DNA of 64,000 nucleotides from DASSFZ01 sp035292585 (GTDB taxonomy: Bacteria > Chloroflexota > Anaerolineae > Fen-1058). Positions within the stretch are counted from its first letter, which is position 1. Each line of letters starts with the position of its first letter. The stretch is from assembly GCA_035292585.1 (NCBI GenBank), contig DATDPU010000118.1:10226-74225 (forward strand). The letters run 5' to 3'. The notes beneath the pieces were generated by a model. That model had not been told where the DNA came from. It worked only from the letters and a program-made list of their open reading frames with translations, and made no database searches. A program made the translations under genes and the position numbers. Shown here in pieces: positions 7,717 to 16,859 of this stretch.

Positions 7717-9486
7717 CTAACCTGCGCCCAGCCGGGCGCGCTCTTCTTCGACGATCTTCTCGTCCAGCTTCTCGAACAACGGTGCAATGGGGCCGAATGC
7801 CTGGCCCACCGGCAGCTGGCTGGGTTTCCAGCGTTCGGTGAGCGACGAAGCATCGTAAGTCAGCGCGCGATGGGTGCGCTGCGTTTCGGTAATCTCGCGG
7901 ACAAGCTGACGGCCGAGCAAATCGCCCGTGTAGCCGAGCATGCGGTGCAAGCGCTGGCTGGAGAAAGGCAGGAACGGCGAAAACAGAATCTTAAGCGAGT
8001 CGATAGCCCGCAGCGCGACGTACAGCGTCGTGGCGGCCCGATTCCGATCTTCTTTGATCTGGAACCAGGGCGCTTTCGTGTCGAGGTACTTGTTGACCTC
8101 GCGCGCCAGCGCCATCATTTCACCCAGCGCCAGCTTGAACTTGCAGGCATGGATCAGCTCGCCGATCGGGTCGAAGGCAATATCGATTTGAGCCAGCAGC
8201 CGCGCATCCTCCTGATCCATCAGACCCGGACCGGGAATCTTGCCGTCGAAGTGCTTGTTGGTTAAGCTGATCACCCGATTTACCAAGTTGCCCCAGGCGG
8301 CGACGAGCTCATCGTTGTTGCGGCGCACGAAGTCGGCCCAGGCGAACTCGGTATCGCGCTGCTCGGGCGCGTTGGCGGTGAGGTAGTAGCGCAGCGCGTC
8401 GGCGTCGTAGCGCGCGAGGAAATCGGGCACCCACACGGCCCAGTTGCGGCTGGTCGAAAACTGTTTGCCCTCCAGATTGAGGAACTCAGCGGCCGGCACG
8501 TCATAGGGCAGGTTGAGCGTCTTCGATTCATCCGACTCGTATAGCCGCTGCACGCCCATCAGCTGCGCCGGCCAGATGATGGCGTGGAACGGGATGTTGT
8601 CTTTGCCGACAAAGTAGTACGCCTTCGCCGCGGGATCGTACCACCACTCTTTCCACTTGTTGGGCGTGCCGTTGTTATGCGCCCACTCGATCGTCGCCGA
8701 GAAATAGCCGATCACCGCCTCGAACCAGACGTACAGCACCTTGTCCTTGAACTCGGGCAGCGGCACGGGGACGCCCCAATCGATGTCGCGCGTGATCGGT
8801 CGAGGCTTCAAGCCTTCTTTCAAAATATTCAGCACGAAGTTCATCACGTTCGGACGCCAGAAGCCTTTGTCTTTCAAGTAATCGAGGATGCGCCCGGCGA
8901 AGGCCGGCAAATCGAAGAAGTAATGTTCGGTTTCCCGCACGATGGGCGACGAGCCGTCGATCTTGCTGCGCGGGTTGATCAACTGTGTCGCGTCGAGCAG
9001 GTTGCCGCAGTTGTCGCACTGATCGCCGCGCGCCGGATCGAAGCCGCAAATCGGGCACGTGCCTTCCACGTAGCGATCGGGCAGGAAGCGGCCGGCCGTC
9101 TCCGAGTACAGTTGCTGTTGCTTCTGCTTGAATAAGTAGCCGTTGTCGTTCAGCCGCAGGAAGAGGTCTTGCGAGATGCGGTGATGATTTTCCGTATCGG
9201 TATGCGTGAACAGATCGAAGGTGATGCCGAGCTGCTGCCAGGTTTCGAGGAACGTCGCGTGATAGCGCTCGAACAACTCGCGCGGGGCCACGCCGTCTTT
9301 GTCGGCCTGCACCATGATCGGCGTGCCGTGGCTATCGCTGCCGGATACCATCAGCGTGTCATCACCCTTGAGGCGATGGTAGCGGGCGAAAATATCGGGC
9401 GGCAGGTACGCGCCGGCGATGTGGCCGAGGTGCTGCGGGCCGTTGGCATACGGCCAGGCCACGCACACCAGAATCTTTTCGGGCAT
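7717..9486 (-). CDS. metG: Methionyl-tRNA synthetase
   Basis: A 589-residue class I synthetase that charges tRNA-Met. The HIGH signature is HLGH in PYANGPQHLGHIAGAY (residues 12-27), and the KMSKS equivalent is FSTSRN near residue 345. A zinc knuckle CPICGFDP...CDNCGN lies at about 145-165, placing it with the Zn-containing type. An anticodon-binding helical domain follows from about residue 400. No C-terminal EMAP/Trbp111 domain is present. A TGC-TACAAT extended -10 sequence and GGAGA Shine-Dalgarno precede the ATG. Confidence 0.97.
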   Translation of the reverse strand: MPEKILVCVAWPYANGPQHLGHIAGAYLPPDIFARYHRLKGDDTLMVSGSDSHGTPIMVQADKDGVAPRELFERYHATFLETWQQLGITFDLFTHTDTENHHRISQDLFLRLNDNGYLFKQKQQQLYSETAGRFLPDRYVEGTCPICGFDPARGDQCDNCGNLLDATQLINPRSKIDGSSPIVRETEHYFFDLPAFAGRILDYLKDKGFWRPNVMNFVLNILKEGLKPRPITRDIDWGVPVPLPEFKDKVLYVWFEAVIGYFSATIEWAHNNGTPNKWKEWWYDPAAKAYYFVGKDNIPFHAIIWPAQLMGVQRLYESDESKTLNLPYDVPAAEFLNLEGKQFSTSRNWAVWVPDFLARYDADALRYYLTANAPEQRDTEFAWADFVRRNNDELVAAWGNLVNRVISLTNKHFDGKIPGPGLMDQEDARLLAQIDIAFDPIGELIHACKFKLALGEMMALAREVNKYLDTKAPWFQIKEDRNRAATTLYVALRAIDSLKILFSPFLPFSSQRLHRMLGYTGDLLGRQLVREITETQRTHRALTYDASSLTERWKPSQLPVGQAFGPIAPLFEKLDEKIVEEERARLGAG

Positions 9487-9549
9487 GAGGTTCTCCGCAA
9501 ACAGGATGCGGCGATTGTAGCATACTTGATGCGATTCGAGTATTAGAGC

Positions 9550-9706
9550 GAACCGCTAGCCGGAAGCTAGTTGTCAATCCAGTTGATTTTGATGGGTAGT
9601 CTAGGGCCTTGTGCCCGCCGAAGGCGCCCACAACCCCACACGGGGGCGCAAGCAGGGGGCTAGGCTACGGCCTATCAATTTCAGATGGACTGACGACTAG
9701 CGGTTC
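9550..9706. repeat. R1 inverted-repeat element, longest copy
   Basis: Outer arms GAACCGCTAG (9550) and CTAGCGGTTC (ending 9706) enclose a second imperfect inverted repeat of about 35 bp (GTCAATCCAGTTGATTTTGA against the complement of TTTCAGATGGACTGAC). The core contains GGGCCTTGTGCCC and CCCCACACGGGGGCGC hairpins. The left arm carries an extra 11-bp CCGGAAGCTAG. Related copies are at 26217, 35093 and 58652. No coding capacity; it fills most of the metG-lipoprotein gap. Confidence 0.8.
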
Positions 9707-9729
9707 ATTCATCTTGCGTTGAAGCGACG

Positions 9730-10407
9730 CTAAGGAGTCTGCAGCAGGCCGAGCGCCGCGCCCAAACGGCTGCCGGCATCGTTGACGGCCATCCGCGCGA
9801 GATCGAACTCAAGCGCATCGATGTAGCCGCCGCCGCCCAGGCACAGATCGCGGATTTTGCCGAGCTTGTCGGCGATGATGCCGATCCCCTCGCGGTACAG
9901 ACCGTATGCGCCCTGGACATTGGAGGGTTGACCGCTGACATCGTACTCAGGCGCAGCAACCACGCTGAAGTAGTCCTCCAATAGAGGGGCGCACGCCTCG
10001 GGCCGGCCTTCGTGATAGATGCGGTCCATCGCGCCGCCGATGGAATAGACGTGGTTCTGCGTCTCTTGCACGGTCGTCAGCAACGGCGGCGCAGGGGGGC
10101 GCGTAGGTGTGGCTGTCGCCCGTGGCGTGTTCGTTATGCGAGGGGACGGGGTCAGGCTGGGCGTTGAGGTTGGAGGAGGCGTGTCTGTTGGTAGAGGCGT
10201 AGCTGTTTTCGTCGGCTTCGGCGTATTCGTCGAAGTGCTGGTCGGCTCAGGGGTATGGGTCGGTTCGGGCGTGAACGTCCGAGTCGGCGGCAGTGGCGTA
10301 GGCGTCGGCTCAGGCGTGGTCGAGCCGCAACCGCTGAGCAGCACGCCCAACACTGTGAACAACGCTACAACGATCAACCAGCGGCGGAGGATAAACCAAT
10401 TCTTCAT
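9730..10407 (-). CDS. Lipoprotein with Thr/Pro-rich spacer, unknown function
   Basis: A 225-residue protein. The signal peptide ends in the lipobox VLLSGC (Cys about residue 27). Residues 30-105 are a low-complexity Thr-Pro spacer (TPEPTPTPLPPTRTFTPEP), and the final 120 residues are a helical domain (ENHVYSIGGAMDRIYHEG, IIADKLGKIRDLCLGGGG) without a family I recognise. The spacer would hold the domain away from the membrane surface. AAGGAG precedes the ATG. Confidence 0.75.
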   Translation of the reverse strand: MKNWFILRRWLIVVALFTVLGVLLSGCGSTTPEPTPTPLPPTRTFTPEPTHTPEPTSTSTNTPKPTKTATPLPTDTPPPTSTPSLTPSPRITNTPRATATPTRPPAPPLLTTVQETQNHVYSIGGAMDRIYHEGRPEACAPLLEDYFSVVAAPEYDVSGQPSNVQGAYGLYREGIGIIADKLGKIRDLCLGGGGYIDALEFDLARMAVNDAGSRLGAALGLLQTP

Positions 10408-10520
10408 GACAAGGCTCCTTGCGAAGTGTGGCCCCCGCCGCTAAGGTTATACCGCGCAGTCGGCCGCCTTGTCTATGGACGTTTGTCATATAAGTGGTTA
10501 GGAACCCGTGTGAAATTGTG

Positions 10521-11879
10521 TCAGTCCCCTCGAATGAGCTTCGCGCTGATGCGATTGTGCTTTTCAATCACCGATCTCAAATTCACCGTTTGCAACTCGC
10601 CGTCTTCAACGATCACCTGCCCGTTGATCACGGACAGATCGACGCGCTGCGGCGCGCAGAACAACAGCGCTGCGAGCGGATCGTGTAATGCGCCCGCGTA
10701 GTCGAGCCGGTTCAGCTTGAACCCGATGAAATCGGCGGCTTTGCCGACCGCAAGCTGCCCGATATCATCCCGACCCAGGGCAGCCGCCCCGCCGCGCGTC
10801 GCCAGCCACAACGCCTCTTTCGCTTTCAAGCCTTGTGGATCGCCGAGCACGCGCTGAAGCAGCAGCGCCTGCCGCGCTTCGGCTAGCAGGTGCGAACTAT
10901 CGTTGCTGGCTGATCCATCCACCCCCAACCCGACCTTCACGCGCGAATCGAGCATGCGCCGCACGGGCGCGATGCCGCTCGCCAGGCGCATGTTGCTGGT
11001 CGGGCAATGCGCCGCGCCGGTTCCGGTGCGCGCCATCAGATTGATCTCCGGCTCGTCCATATGGACGCTGTGCGCCCACCACACATCGTTCCCGACCCAA
11101 TCGAGCTGCTCCGCATACGCCGCAGGTCGATGCCCGAACTTTTCCAAACAGAAAGCTTCCTCGTCCTTCGTCTCGGCCAGATGCGTGTGCAACGTGACGC
11201 CGTACTGGCGCGCGAGATTGGCCGACTCGCGCATCAGTTCCGGCGTCACCGAAAACGGCGAGCACGGCGCGACGACAATGCGCAGCATCGAATATGGCCT
11301 GGAGTCGTGATACTGCTCGATCACACGCACGCAATCCCTAATAACCAATCCCTCATCTTCCACCACGCTGTCCGGCGGCAGTCCGCCCTTGCTCTCTCCC
11401 AGCGACATCGATCCACGCGCGGCGTGAAAGCGCAGGCCGATCTCCTGTGCCGCACGGATCTCGTCGTCGAGTCTCGCGCCGTTCGGGAAGAGGTAGAGAT
11501 GATCGCTTGATGTGGTGCAGCCGCTGAGGATCAGCTCGGCCATACCGACGAGCGCGCTGACGTACACGGCTTCGCCATCCATACGGGCCCAAATCGGGTA
11601 CAGCGTCTTCAGCCAGTCGAACAACGCCGAGTCGGGCGCGAGCGCGCGGGTGAGCGTCTGGTACAGGTGATGGTGCGTGTTGATCAACCCCGGCAGCACA
11701 ACCATGTCCTTCGCATCAATGATGCGATCGGCCACCTGGTACTCGTCGGGCAGATCGCGTGTCGGGCCGAGCCAGGCGATGATGCCGTCGCGGGCGAAGA
11801 GAGAGGCGTCGGGGAGGGTATCCTGCGAGTTGTTCATCGAGATCAGAAGATTCGCATTGCGGAGGAGAAAGGTGGGCAT
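10521..11879 (-). CDS. Amidohydrolase, 8-oxoguanine deaminase-like
   Basis: A 452-residue TIM-barrel amidohydrolase. Metal ligands are visible as PGLINTHHHLYQT (residues 62-74), the HTHLAET block near residue 232, and GLGVDGSASNDSSH near residue 320. The phrases VAPCSPFSVTPELMRESA and AAHCPTSNMRLASGIAPVR are close to those of 8-oxoguanine deaminases and related atrazine-pathway hydrolases (AtzB type). The probable reaction is hydrolytic deamination of an oxidised purine. AGGA lies before the ATG. Guanine or another purine analogue is an alternative substrate. Confidence 0.8.
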   Translation of the reverse strand: MPTFLLRNANLLISMNNSQDTLPDASLFARDGIIAWLGPTRDLPDEYQVADRIIDAKDMVVLPGLINTHHHLYQTLTRALAPDSALFDWLKTLYPIWARMDGEAVYVSALVGMAELILSGCTTSSDHLYLFPNGARLDDEIRAAQEIGLRFHAARGSMSLGESKGGLPPDSVVEDEGLVIRDCVRVIEQYHDSRPYSMLRIVVAPCSPFSVTPELMRESANLARQYGVTLHTHLAETKDEEAFCLEKFGHRPAAYAEQLDWVGNDVWWAHSVHMDEPEINLMARTGTGAAHCPTSNMRLASGIAPVRRMLDSRVKVGLGVDGSASNDSSHLLAEARQALLLQRVLGDPQGLKAKEALWLATRGGAAALGRDDIGQLAVGKAADFIGFKLNRLDYAGALHDPLAALLFCAPQRVDLSVINGQVIVEDGELQTVNLRSVIEKHNRISAKLIRGD

Positions 11880-11913
11880 GGATTTTGTCCTTATATACAG
11901 TGTGGGATGAAGT

Positions 11914-12024
11914 GGCTCTCCCGACTTGGACGGGATTATCCGCGAATAACGCGAATCTTCGCTAATGTTTTCGCGCGATTCGCGCGATTCGCGGATTGCT
12001 TTTCCCGCCCGATCTGGTAGAGCC
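11914..12024. mobile_element. R3 miniature element, ISL3-like, with 8-bp target duplication
   Basis: A 111-bp element with imperfect terminal inverted repeats (GGCTCTCCCGACTTGGACGG against the complement of CCCGATCTGGTAGAGCC). It is flanked by perfect 8-bp direct repeats GATGAAGT at 11906-11913 and 12025-12032. A second copy of identical length and with its own 8-bp duplication is at 44515-44625. GGCTCT termini and 8-bp duplications are the habit of ISL3 family transposons. It has no transposase and would be mobilised in trans. Confidence 0.9.
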
Positions 12025-12124
12025 GATGAAGTTTAGCATGAGTTCAGTGGTGGGAAAGTAGTTGGATGCCTTGGGGAACCCGAAGGGATCAAACCGATTT
12101 CAAAATATCGACCACTAAGTCCCC

Positions 12125-12259
12125 AGGGCAATCGCATCTAATATGTCAATACCCGATCAGCCCTGAAAATGTGCCACGGCTCTCGGCCCGCACGGACGCG
12201 GACGGTGAGCCATCCTGCCTGTATTTGCGCCAGGAGAAGATATAAGATGCGATTGCCCT
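12125..12259. mobile_element. R4 miniature inverted-repeat element
   Basis: Terminal inverted repeats AGGGCAATCGCATCTAATAT (12125-12144) and its complement with one mismatch (12240-12259) bound a 135-bp non-coding element. The flanking 11 bp on each side (ACTAAGTCCCC and TCTAAGTCTCC) match at 9 of 11 positions and may be an aged target duplication. No transposase is present. Confidence 0.75.
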
Positions 12260-12299
12260 TCTAAGTCTCCCAGCCATGACCTAAAACTTGAGTGAGGAT

Positions 12300-12529
12300 C
12301 TAGCCACCTGACACTAGACACATGTTCTATGGAACTTCGCGAGCACACTGCTTTTTAGGCCAGTTTGCAGAGCTATTGTCAGGGCAGATACCAACGGCAT
12401 AGCCCAATTTACGGGCTTATCCGTCTGCTACCGCGTGTGAACGGCTGAAGAAGCCGATGCCGCTGTGGCCGCAAAACAGACCAATCTCTTGAAATCTATC
12501 GAACACCAGCTCAGTGTCAGGTGGCTAGC
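12300..12529. mobile_element. R5 miniature element or insertion-sequence remnant with 8-bp target duplication
   Basis: Terminal repeats CTAGCCACCTGACAC (12300-12314) and GTGTCAGGTGGCTAG (12514-12528) bound 230 bp. Perfect GTGAGGAT duplications flank it at 12292-12299 and 12530-12537. The interior has no open frame of useful length but may derive from a longer insertion sequence by internal deletion. The rest of 12033-12831 outside R4, R5 and the 37-bp repeat pair shows no gene. Confidence 0.8.
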
Positions 12530-12636
12530 GTGAGGATAAGTCATACACTATCGGAAAATATGGCAGTAGGCAGGGCAAGAAGGGTAAGATATTGTTAAAA
12601 ACGATTGACATGATGCAACCGGAAATGCTATAAAGG

Positions 12637-12745
12637 GTGGGGGTTTACCACGATCGGCTGTTAATCTTGATCAAAGGCTGACGCATTCGACTGCGCCGAT
12701 TATGCAAAGTGGGGGTTTACCACGATCGGCTGTTAATCTTGATCA
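12637..12745. repeat. Pair of 37-bp perfect direct repeats with a 35-bp spacer (CRISPR-like)
   Basis: Perfect 37-bp copies, each beginning GTGGGGGTTTACCACGATC and ending CTTGATCA, lie at 12637-12673 and 12709-12745, separated by 35 bp of unrelated sequence. Repeat and spacer lengths fit a minimal CRISPR unit, and GTGG/CCAC could make a short stem. There are only two repeats and no cas genes in the window, so a simple local duplication is equally possible. Confidence 0.45.
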
Positions 12746-12831
12746 TGAGGCATCCAAGAGAAGTAACTGGATAACCTGGGCTGGTGTAGTTTTGCCAGAC
12801 TGCGATCCAATCGTCTCGGGAGATCACGAAC

Positions 12832-14139
12832 GTGACTGACGATCAATCCGATCAAGAATTAGTACAAGAGTGGTACACACTAGGTTTGGAGTATTGGAAC
12901 CGTGAAGATTGGGCGAATGCTTTTAGGTGGTTCGAAAAAATCATTTCTAATCGCGTTGCCCCTTCCAGTGGATTCTTCCAAGATGCAGTTGCAAAGGCAG
13001 GGGAGGCAAAGAAGCAGATAGAACTCATTGACCTATATAACAAAGCAATGCTAGCATTTGGTAAGGAAGAGTGGCAGGGAGCAATTACTCCATTTGAAGA
13101 GATAACCCGAAAGCAGGCGGGGTATAAGGATGTTGATATTAAGTTGCCGATTGCTAAAAAGCATCTTAACCTCATCTCATCATATACGGAAGGAATGGAA
13201 TATTATCGTGCGGAGAAATGGGAAGACGCTATCAGAGCATTTGAGCGCGTTATTGAAATCGACGCAAATTACGATGATATCCAGACCTACTTAGCTAGCG
13301 CAAAGGAGCTGAGAAAAAGGTCCGAAGTGTATAGGAATGGCAAAGCAGAGTACGATGCTCACCACTGGGCAGAATCTGTCTTTTGGTTCAGGCAAATACC
13401 TGGCTATGGGGATGCTGATATCCGTCTGAAGCAATCCATCTGGCAGGCAGAGTTAGAGAAACTATACAACAAAGGGATGCACGAACGCCAACGAGGAAAA
13501 TGGATCCCGGCTAAAAAGACATTCCAAGCGATCGAAAAACTTGATTCATCTTATAAGGATGTACAAGCTCTTCTGGCTGAGGTTACTACAAGAATCAGTG
13601 AGGAAGAGCGCCTCCATCGGAAGAAGATCAACTGGGAAGCAATTGGGGCAATTGCGGGCGTACTCGCCCTGATCGCCACGATCATTTTTTCCATTCTTCA
13701 GAATCAACATCTATCTCCAGCTTTAACATCAACGGCCACGCCAACACCTAGGGAGCCGACGACACCTTCGATCCCAACTGTCGAAGCTACACCTCCCGTT
13801 GAAGTATTAACGAATTGTCTTCAAGATGCTGAACCCAGTATGCTTGTCACGAACTCCCAGCACAATAATCAGAAATTTGCTCAACGCGAACATATAACGC
13901 TCACTCACGAAATAACTCTTTTTGAAATGGTACTCGATACGTCAGAGTGTTCTGTACTTAGAGATCAAATCGCCTTCAAATGGAGTATCAGTGAAGGAGT
14001 TATAGAAGAAGAAGGTTATCGAGCATCTTACAATCCGCCTCCTAATCCCGGCAACTTTACGCTAAAAGTCAACTTGCAAGTTCGAGATACCTCTTTCGCA
14101 AGAGGCAGAGATTTCATCCTCTTTATCACTATTCCGTAG
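12832..14139 (+). CDS. TPR-repeat protein with one membrane helix and an Ig-like outer domain
   Basis: A 435-residue protein starting at GTG with GGAGA upstream. Residues 1-260 consist of about six TPR-like units (EYWNREDWANAFRWFEKII, LAFGKEEWQGAITPFEEI, EYYRAEKWEDAIRAFERVI, EYDAHHWAESVFWFRQI). A single helix (AIGAIAGVLALIATIIFSIL, 280-299) is followed by a Thr/Pro linker and a C-terminal domain of the 'FKWSISEGVIEEEGYRASYN' Ig/PKD-like type. TPRs would be cytoplasmic and the beta domain outside. The coding sequence is clearly richer in A+T than its neighbours. No specific function can be assigned. Confidence 0.75.
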   Translation: MTDDQSDQELVQEWYTLGLEYWNREDWANAFRWFEKIISNRVAPSSGFFQDAVAKAGEAKKQIELIDLYNKAMLAFGKEEWQGAITPFEEITRKQAGYKDVDIKLPIAKKHLNLISSYTEGMEYYRAEKWEDAIRAFERVIEIDANYDDIQTYLASAKELRKRSEVYRNGKAEYDAHHWAESVFWFRQIPGYGDADIRLKQSIWQAELEKLYNKGMHERQRGKWIPAKKTFQAIEKLDSSYKDVQALLAEVTTRISEEERLHRKKINWEAIGAIAGVLALIATIIFSILQNQHLSPALTSTATPTPREPTTPSIPTVEATPPVEVLTNCLQDAEPSMLVTNSQHNNQKFAQREHITLTHEITLFEMVLDTSECSVLRDQIAFKWSISEGVIEEEGYRASYNPPPNPGNFTLKVNLQVRDTSFARGRDFILFITIP

Positions 14140-14164
14140 CATAACGACCTAAGAAGGATTGTCA

Positions 14165-15136
14165 ATGTTCAGCTCGTTGTCTCTTCATAAACTTTCTCTA
14201 ATCTCAGCAGTGATCTTCATTTCAAGCTGCCAAATATCTCCAACAAATACACCTGCTCCACCCACTACTCCCATTGTCACCCCAGCGACGGAAACACCGA
14301 CATTAACACCTTCACCCAACTGTGAGCCGTTTGAAGTGGAAATCGTCACCAACTCGTTATCGAGTGAGGTTGTGATTAGCCAGGAAGTCAGACTCGTAGC
14401 TAGCACAGGCCTGGACAATATCACCTATTCTTGGAGAGCACATCGGGGAAAAGTTATTCCGGGCACGAAGAACTCTGAGTTTGCAACGTATATAGCTCCT
14501 CAGATTGCTGGTACAGACTCGATCACTGTTCAAGCAACAAGTAACACTTGCGGAACGGATGATTCCAAACTTAAACTAACAATAGTGCTACCCACAGCTA
14601 CACCAACGGACACACCACTGCCAACTCCGAGACCAACTCCGACTGCTACTTCAACACCTAGCCCGGTATTTCAGATCAGCCTTAGCGAACCTACCAACCG
14701 AACATGTATTGGGCCAAAACCTAATATGGTATTCCGATGGGAATTCTCACGAGCACTAACTGGGAAGGCAGGTGCCCCTGGCGAGTACTTTGCCCTTAAT
14801 ATATGGTCTAACGATAATACTGAGGAAAAAAGCATCAGCTGGACGAAAGAGTTCAGCTACCAAGTCGATATATCAGAAAATTTCGTGGTCGGCACTAAGA
14901 ACGTTAACTGCGCTGGATCAAAGGGGTGTTCTTGGAATGTACACTTCATTCGCTCGACTGTGCCACCAGGAGAAGGAGAAAGCGGAAAATTCGAAGTGCT
15001 CTCAAGAAGCGATACACGCATACTCTGGTTGCGTGGTCAGGCTCCTGAATGCCCTAAGGTAGAAATAACGGATACACCTGCGCCACCGACACAAATACCG
15101 ATCATTGCAACGGTTGGCCCTCGTCCAACACCTTGA
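14165..15136 (+). CDS. Lipoprotein with Ig/PKD-like domain, unknown function
   Basis: About 323 residues. The signal peptide ends at ISAVIFISSC (lipobox Cys about residue 22). A Thr/Pro linker is followed by an Ig-like domain (ITYSWRAHRGKVIPG...YIAPQIAGTDSITVQA), a second Thr/Pro linker (170-190) and a C-terminal domain with paired cysteines (NCAGSKGCSWNVHF). The Ig-like domain is paralogous to those in the proteins at 12832 and 59964. ATG 14165 is preferred to TTG 14159 because AAGGA lies at proper distance. It follows the TPR protein by 25 bases and shares its A+T-rich composition. Confidence 0.75.
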   Translation: MFSSLSLHKLSLISAVIFISSCQISPTNTPAPPTTPIVTPATETPTLTPSPNCEPFEVEIVTNSLSSEVVISQEVRLVASTGLDNITYSWRAHRGKVIPGTKNSEFATYIAPQIAGTDSITVQATSNTCGTDDSKLKLTIVLPTATPTDTPLPTPRPTPTATSTPSPVFQISLSEPTNRTCIGPKPNMVFRWEFSRALTGKAGAPGEYFALNIWSNDNTEEKSISWTKEFSYQVDISENFVVGTKNVNCAGSKGCSWNVHFIRSTVPPGEGESGKFEVLSRSDTRILWLRGQAPECPKVEITDTPAPPTQIPIIATVGPRPTP

Positions 15137-15221
15137 CACCTTGCCACATTGTCTGGCGGTATTTCGTCTGGAACATGACATTATTCCAAATTACCCACAC
15201 CCCCACTCGTGGAAAGCAACC

Positions 15222-16859
15222 ATGAAGTTAAGGCGGTTTCTGTGCATAATCCTGCTGACAGGCTTGGAGCTGACGTTAGTTCTCGGCATTGTCCAGCCAC
15301 CGGCACTTGGCTCGAGCTCGGCTGAAGGAAGAGATGATCGAGCCCAGACACCAACTGGTAAAGTGAGCCCAGCTGCACAGCCAACCGGCAATGTTCTCAG
15401 AGGCGATTTAGCCCCACATCAATCCGATAGAACAAAGGACACCTCCCATCTGCAAGGAGCATTTGAGTTCATAAAGCGAGACCCTACAGGACGTTTGTTA
15501 TCACTTAGGCATTGTGTGGGCACTGATAATGCAAGTGTCTCTTCTACCGTCGATCGTCCCACGTGTGCTACGGATGTCGCCGTAACCAAGGCCATCACTC
15601 CAAGCGTTGTGATGCCAGAGCAAACGCTCACTTTTACTCTAACCTATACGAACTATGGTCCGGGTCTAGCTTCCAATGTGGTTATCACCGATATTGTGCC
15701 CATCACACTGACCAATGTTCACTATTCATTTTACGGCGCACAAATTGCGCCGACAGGTAGCTCTCGCTACGTCTGGCACATAGGGAGCTTGGGAGCAGGC
15801 GATGGCGGTGCTATCATCCTTGTTGGAACTGTCGACCGCACCTTAACGAGCGAGACAACATTCACCAACACAGTAACCATTGTTAGTGAGACTCCTGATA
15901 ATAATCCTATCAACAACGACGACTCGGCTGCAGTATCTGTGAAACTTCCGGCATCTATTGGCGATTATGTCTGGGGCGACCTGAATGCCAATGGTATACA
16001 GGAAGCTGGCGAGCGTGGACTCTCCGACTTGGCTGTTAAGCTGTATGACAACCAGGGTCGCTTTGTCACAACTACAGCGACCAGTGCAAGCGGCTTGTAT
16101 AGCTTCGCTGACTTAATGCCAGGCGACTACTGCCTTGAGTTTGCACCACCAAGCAGCTATCGGTTCAGTCCGCAAGATCAGGGCGATGACACACTTGACT
16201 CTGACGCTGACGCGACCACTGGCAAGACCGTCTGTGCCATTCTCCAATCAGGTCAGCACGATCTCACTTGGGATGCGGGCCTATATACCAGGATGTATCT
16301 GCCACTAGTGATGCGCCAGTTTGTCGTCGCTCCCGATCTTGTGGTGAGCAACATCATTCCAGCTATCAACAATATAACAGTTACGATCATGAACCAAGGC
16401 AACGCTCCGGTTATTGACACATTCTATGTCGACCTATACATCAATCCTGCCTCTAGCACCCTGCCTATCACTGTCAACCAAGTCTGCTGTAAACCGGGAT
16501 ATGCAGGTTTGTTTTGGGGCGTCACTGACACGTCCATGTTGACAGCAGGCGGGATGCTCACACTAACTCTTTCCGACAGCCCCTATTATGGTTTCGTGCC
16601 GATCAACTTCTCGGGATCATTCACTAATGGCATGAGAATATACGTCCAAGTCGACTCAGCCAACACCGGGATATACTACGGCAAGGTACTTGAGAACCAC
16701 GAAATCACCGGTGGGGAATACAACAATGTCAACTACGTTATAGTCACAGACTTGCGTCAGGCTTACCCATCTATTCTCCTCCGGCATGTACGGCCGCACT
16801 TCACTAGACCTTCATTCCATCTCACCTATACACCACCAACCCAAACACCAGCGCGATGA
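15222..16859 (+). CDS. Secreted surface protein: DUF11, SdrD/Cna-B-like and CARDB domains
   Basis: About 545 residues from ATG 15222. After a signal peptide (RRFLCIILLTGLELTLVLGI) comes a DUF11 repeat (DVAVTKAITPSVVMPEQTLTF...), a SdrD/Cna-B domain (SIGDYVWGDLNANGIQEAGERGL... with YSFADLMPGDYCLEF), the motif MYLPLVMRQF near residue 400, then a CARDB domain (PDLVVSNIIPAINNITVTIMNQGNAPV). The YLPLVM motif is normally near the C terminus of exported Chloroflexota proteins; here a further domain follows it. The 3' end overlaps the convergent chromate transporter gene by 38 bases. Confidence 0.75.
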   Translation: MKLRRFLCIILLTGLELTLVLGIVQPPALGSSSAEGRDDRAQTPTGKVSPAAQPTGNVLRGDLAPHQSDRTKDTSHLQGAFEFIKRDPTGRLLSLRHCVGTDNASVSSTVDRPTCATDVAVTKAITPSVVMPEQTLTFTLTYTNYGPGLASNVVITDIVPITLTNVHYSFYGAQIAPTGSSRYVWHIGSLGAGDGGAIILVGTVDRTLTSETTFTNTVTIVSETPDNNPINNDDSAAVSVKLPASIGDYVWGDLNANGIQEAGERGLSDLAVKLYDNQGRFVTTTATSASGLYSFADLMPGDYCLEFAPPSSYRFSPQDQGDDTLDSDADATTGKTVCAILQSGQHDLTWDAGLYTRMYLPLVMRQFVVAPDLVVSNIIPAINNITVTIMNQGNAPVIDTFYVDLYINPASSTLPITVNQVCCKPGYAGLFWGVTDTSMLTAGGMLTLTLSDSPYYGFVPINFSGSFTNGMRIYVQVDSANTGIYYGKVLENHEITGGEYNNVNYVIVTDLRQAYPSILLRHVRPHFTRPSFHLTYTPPTQTPAR

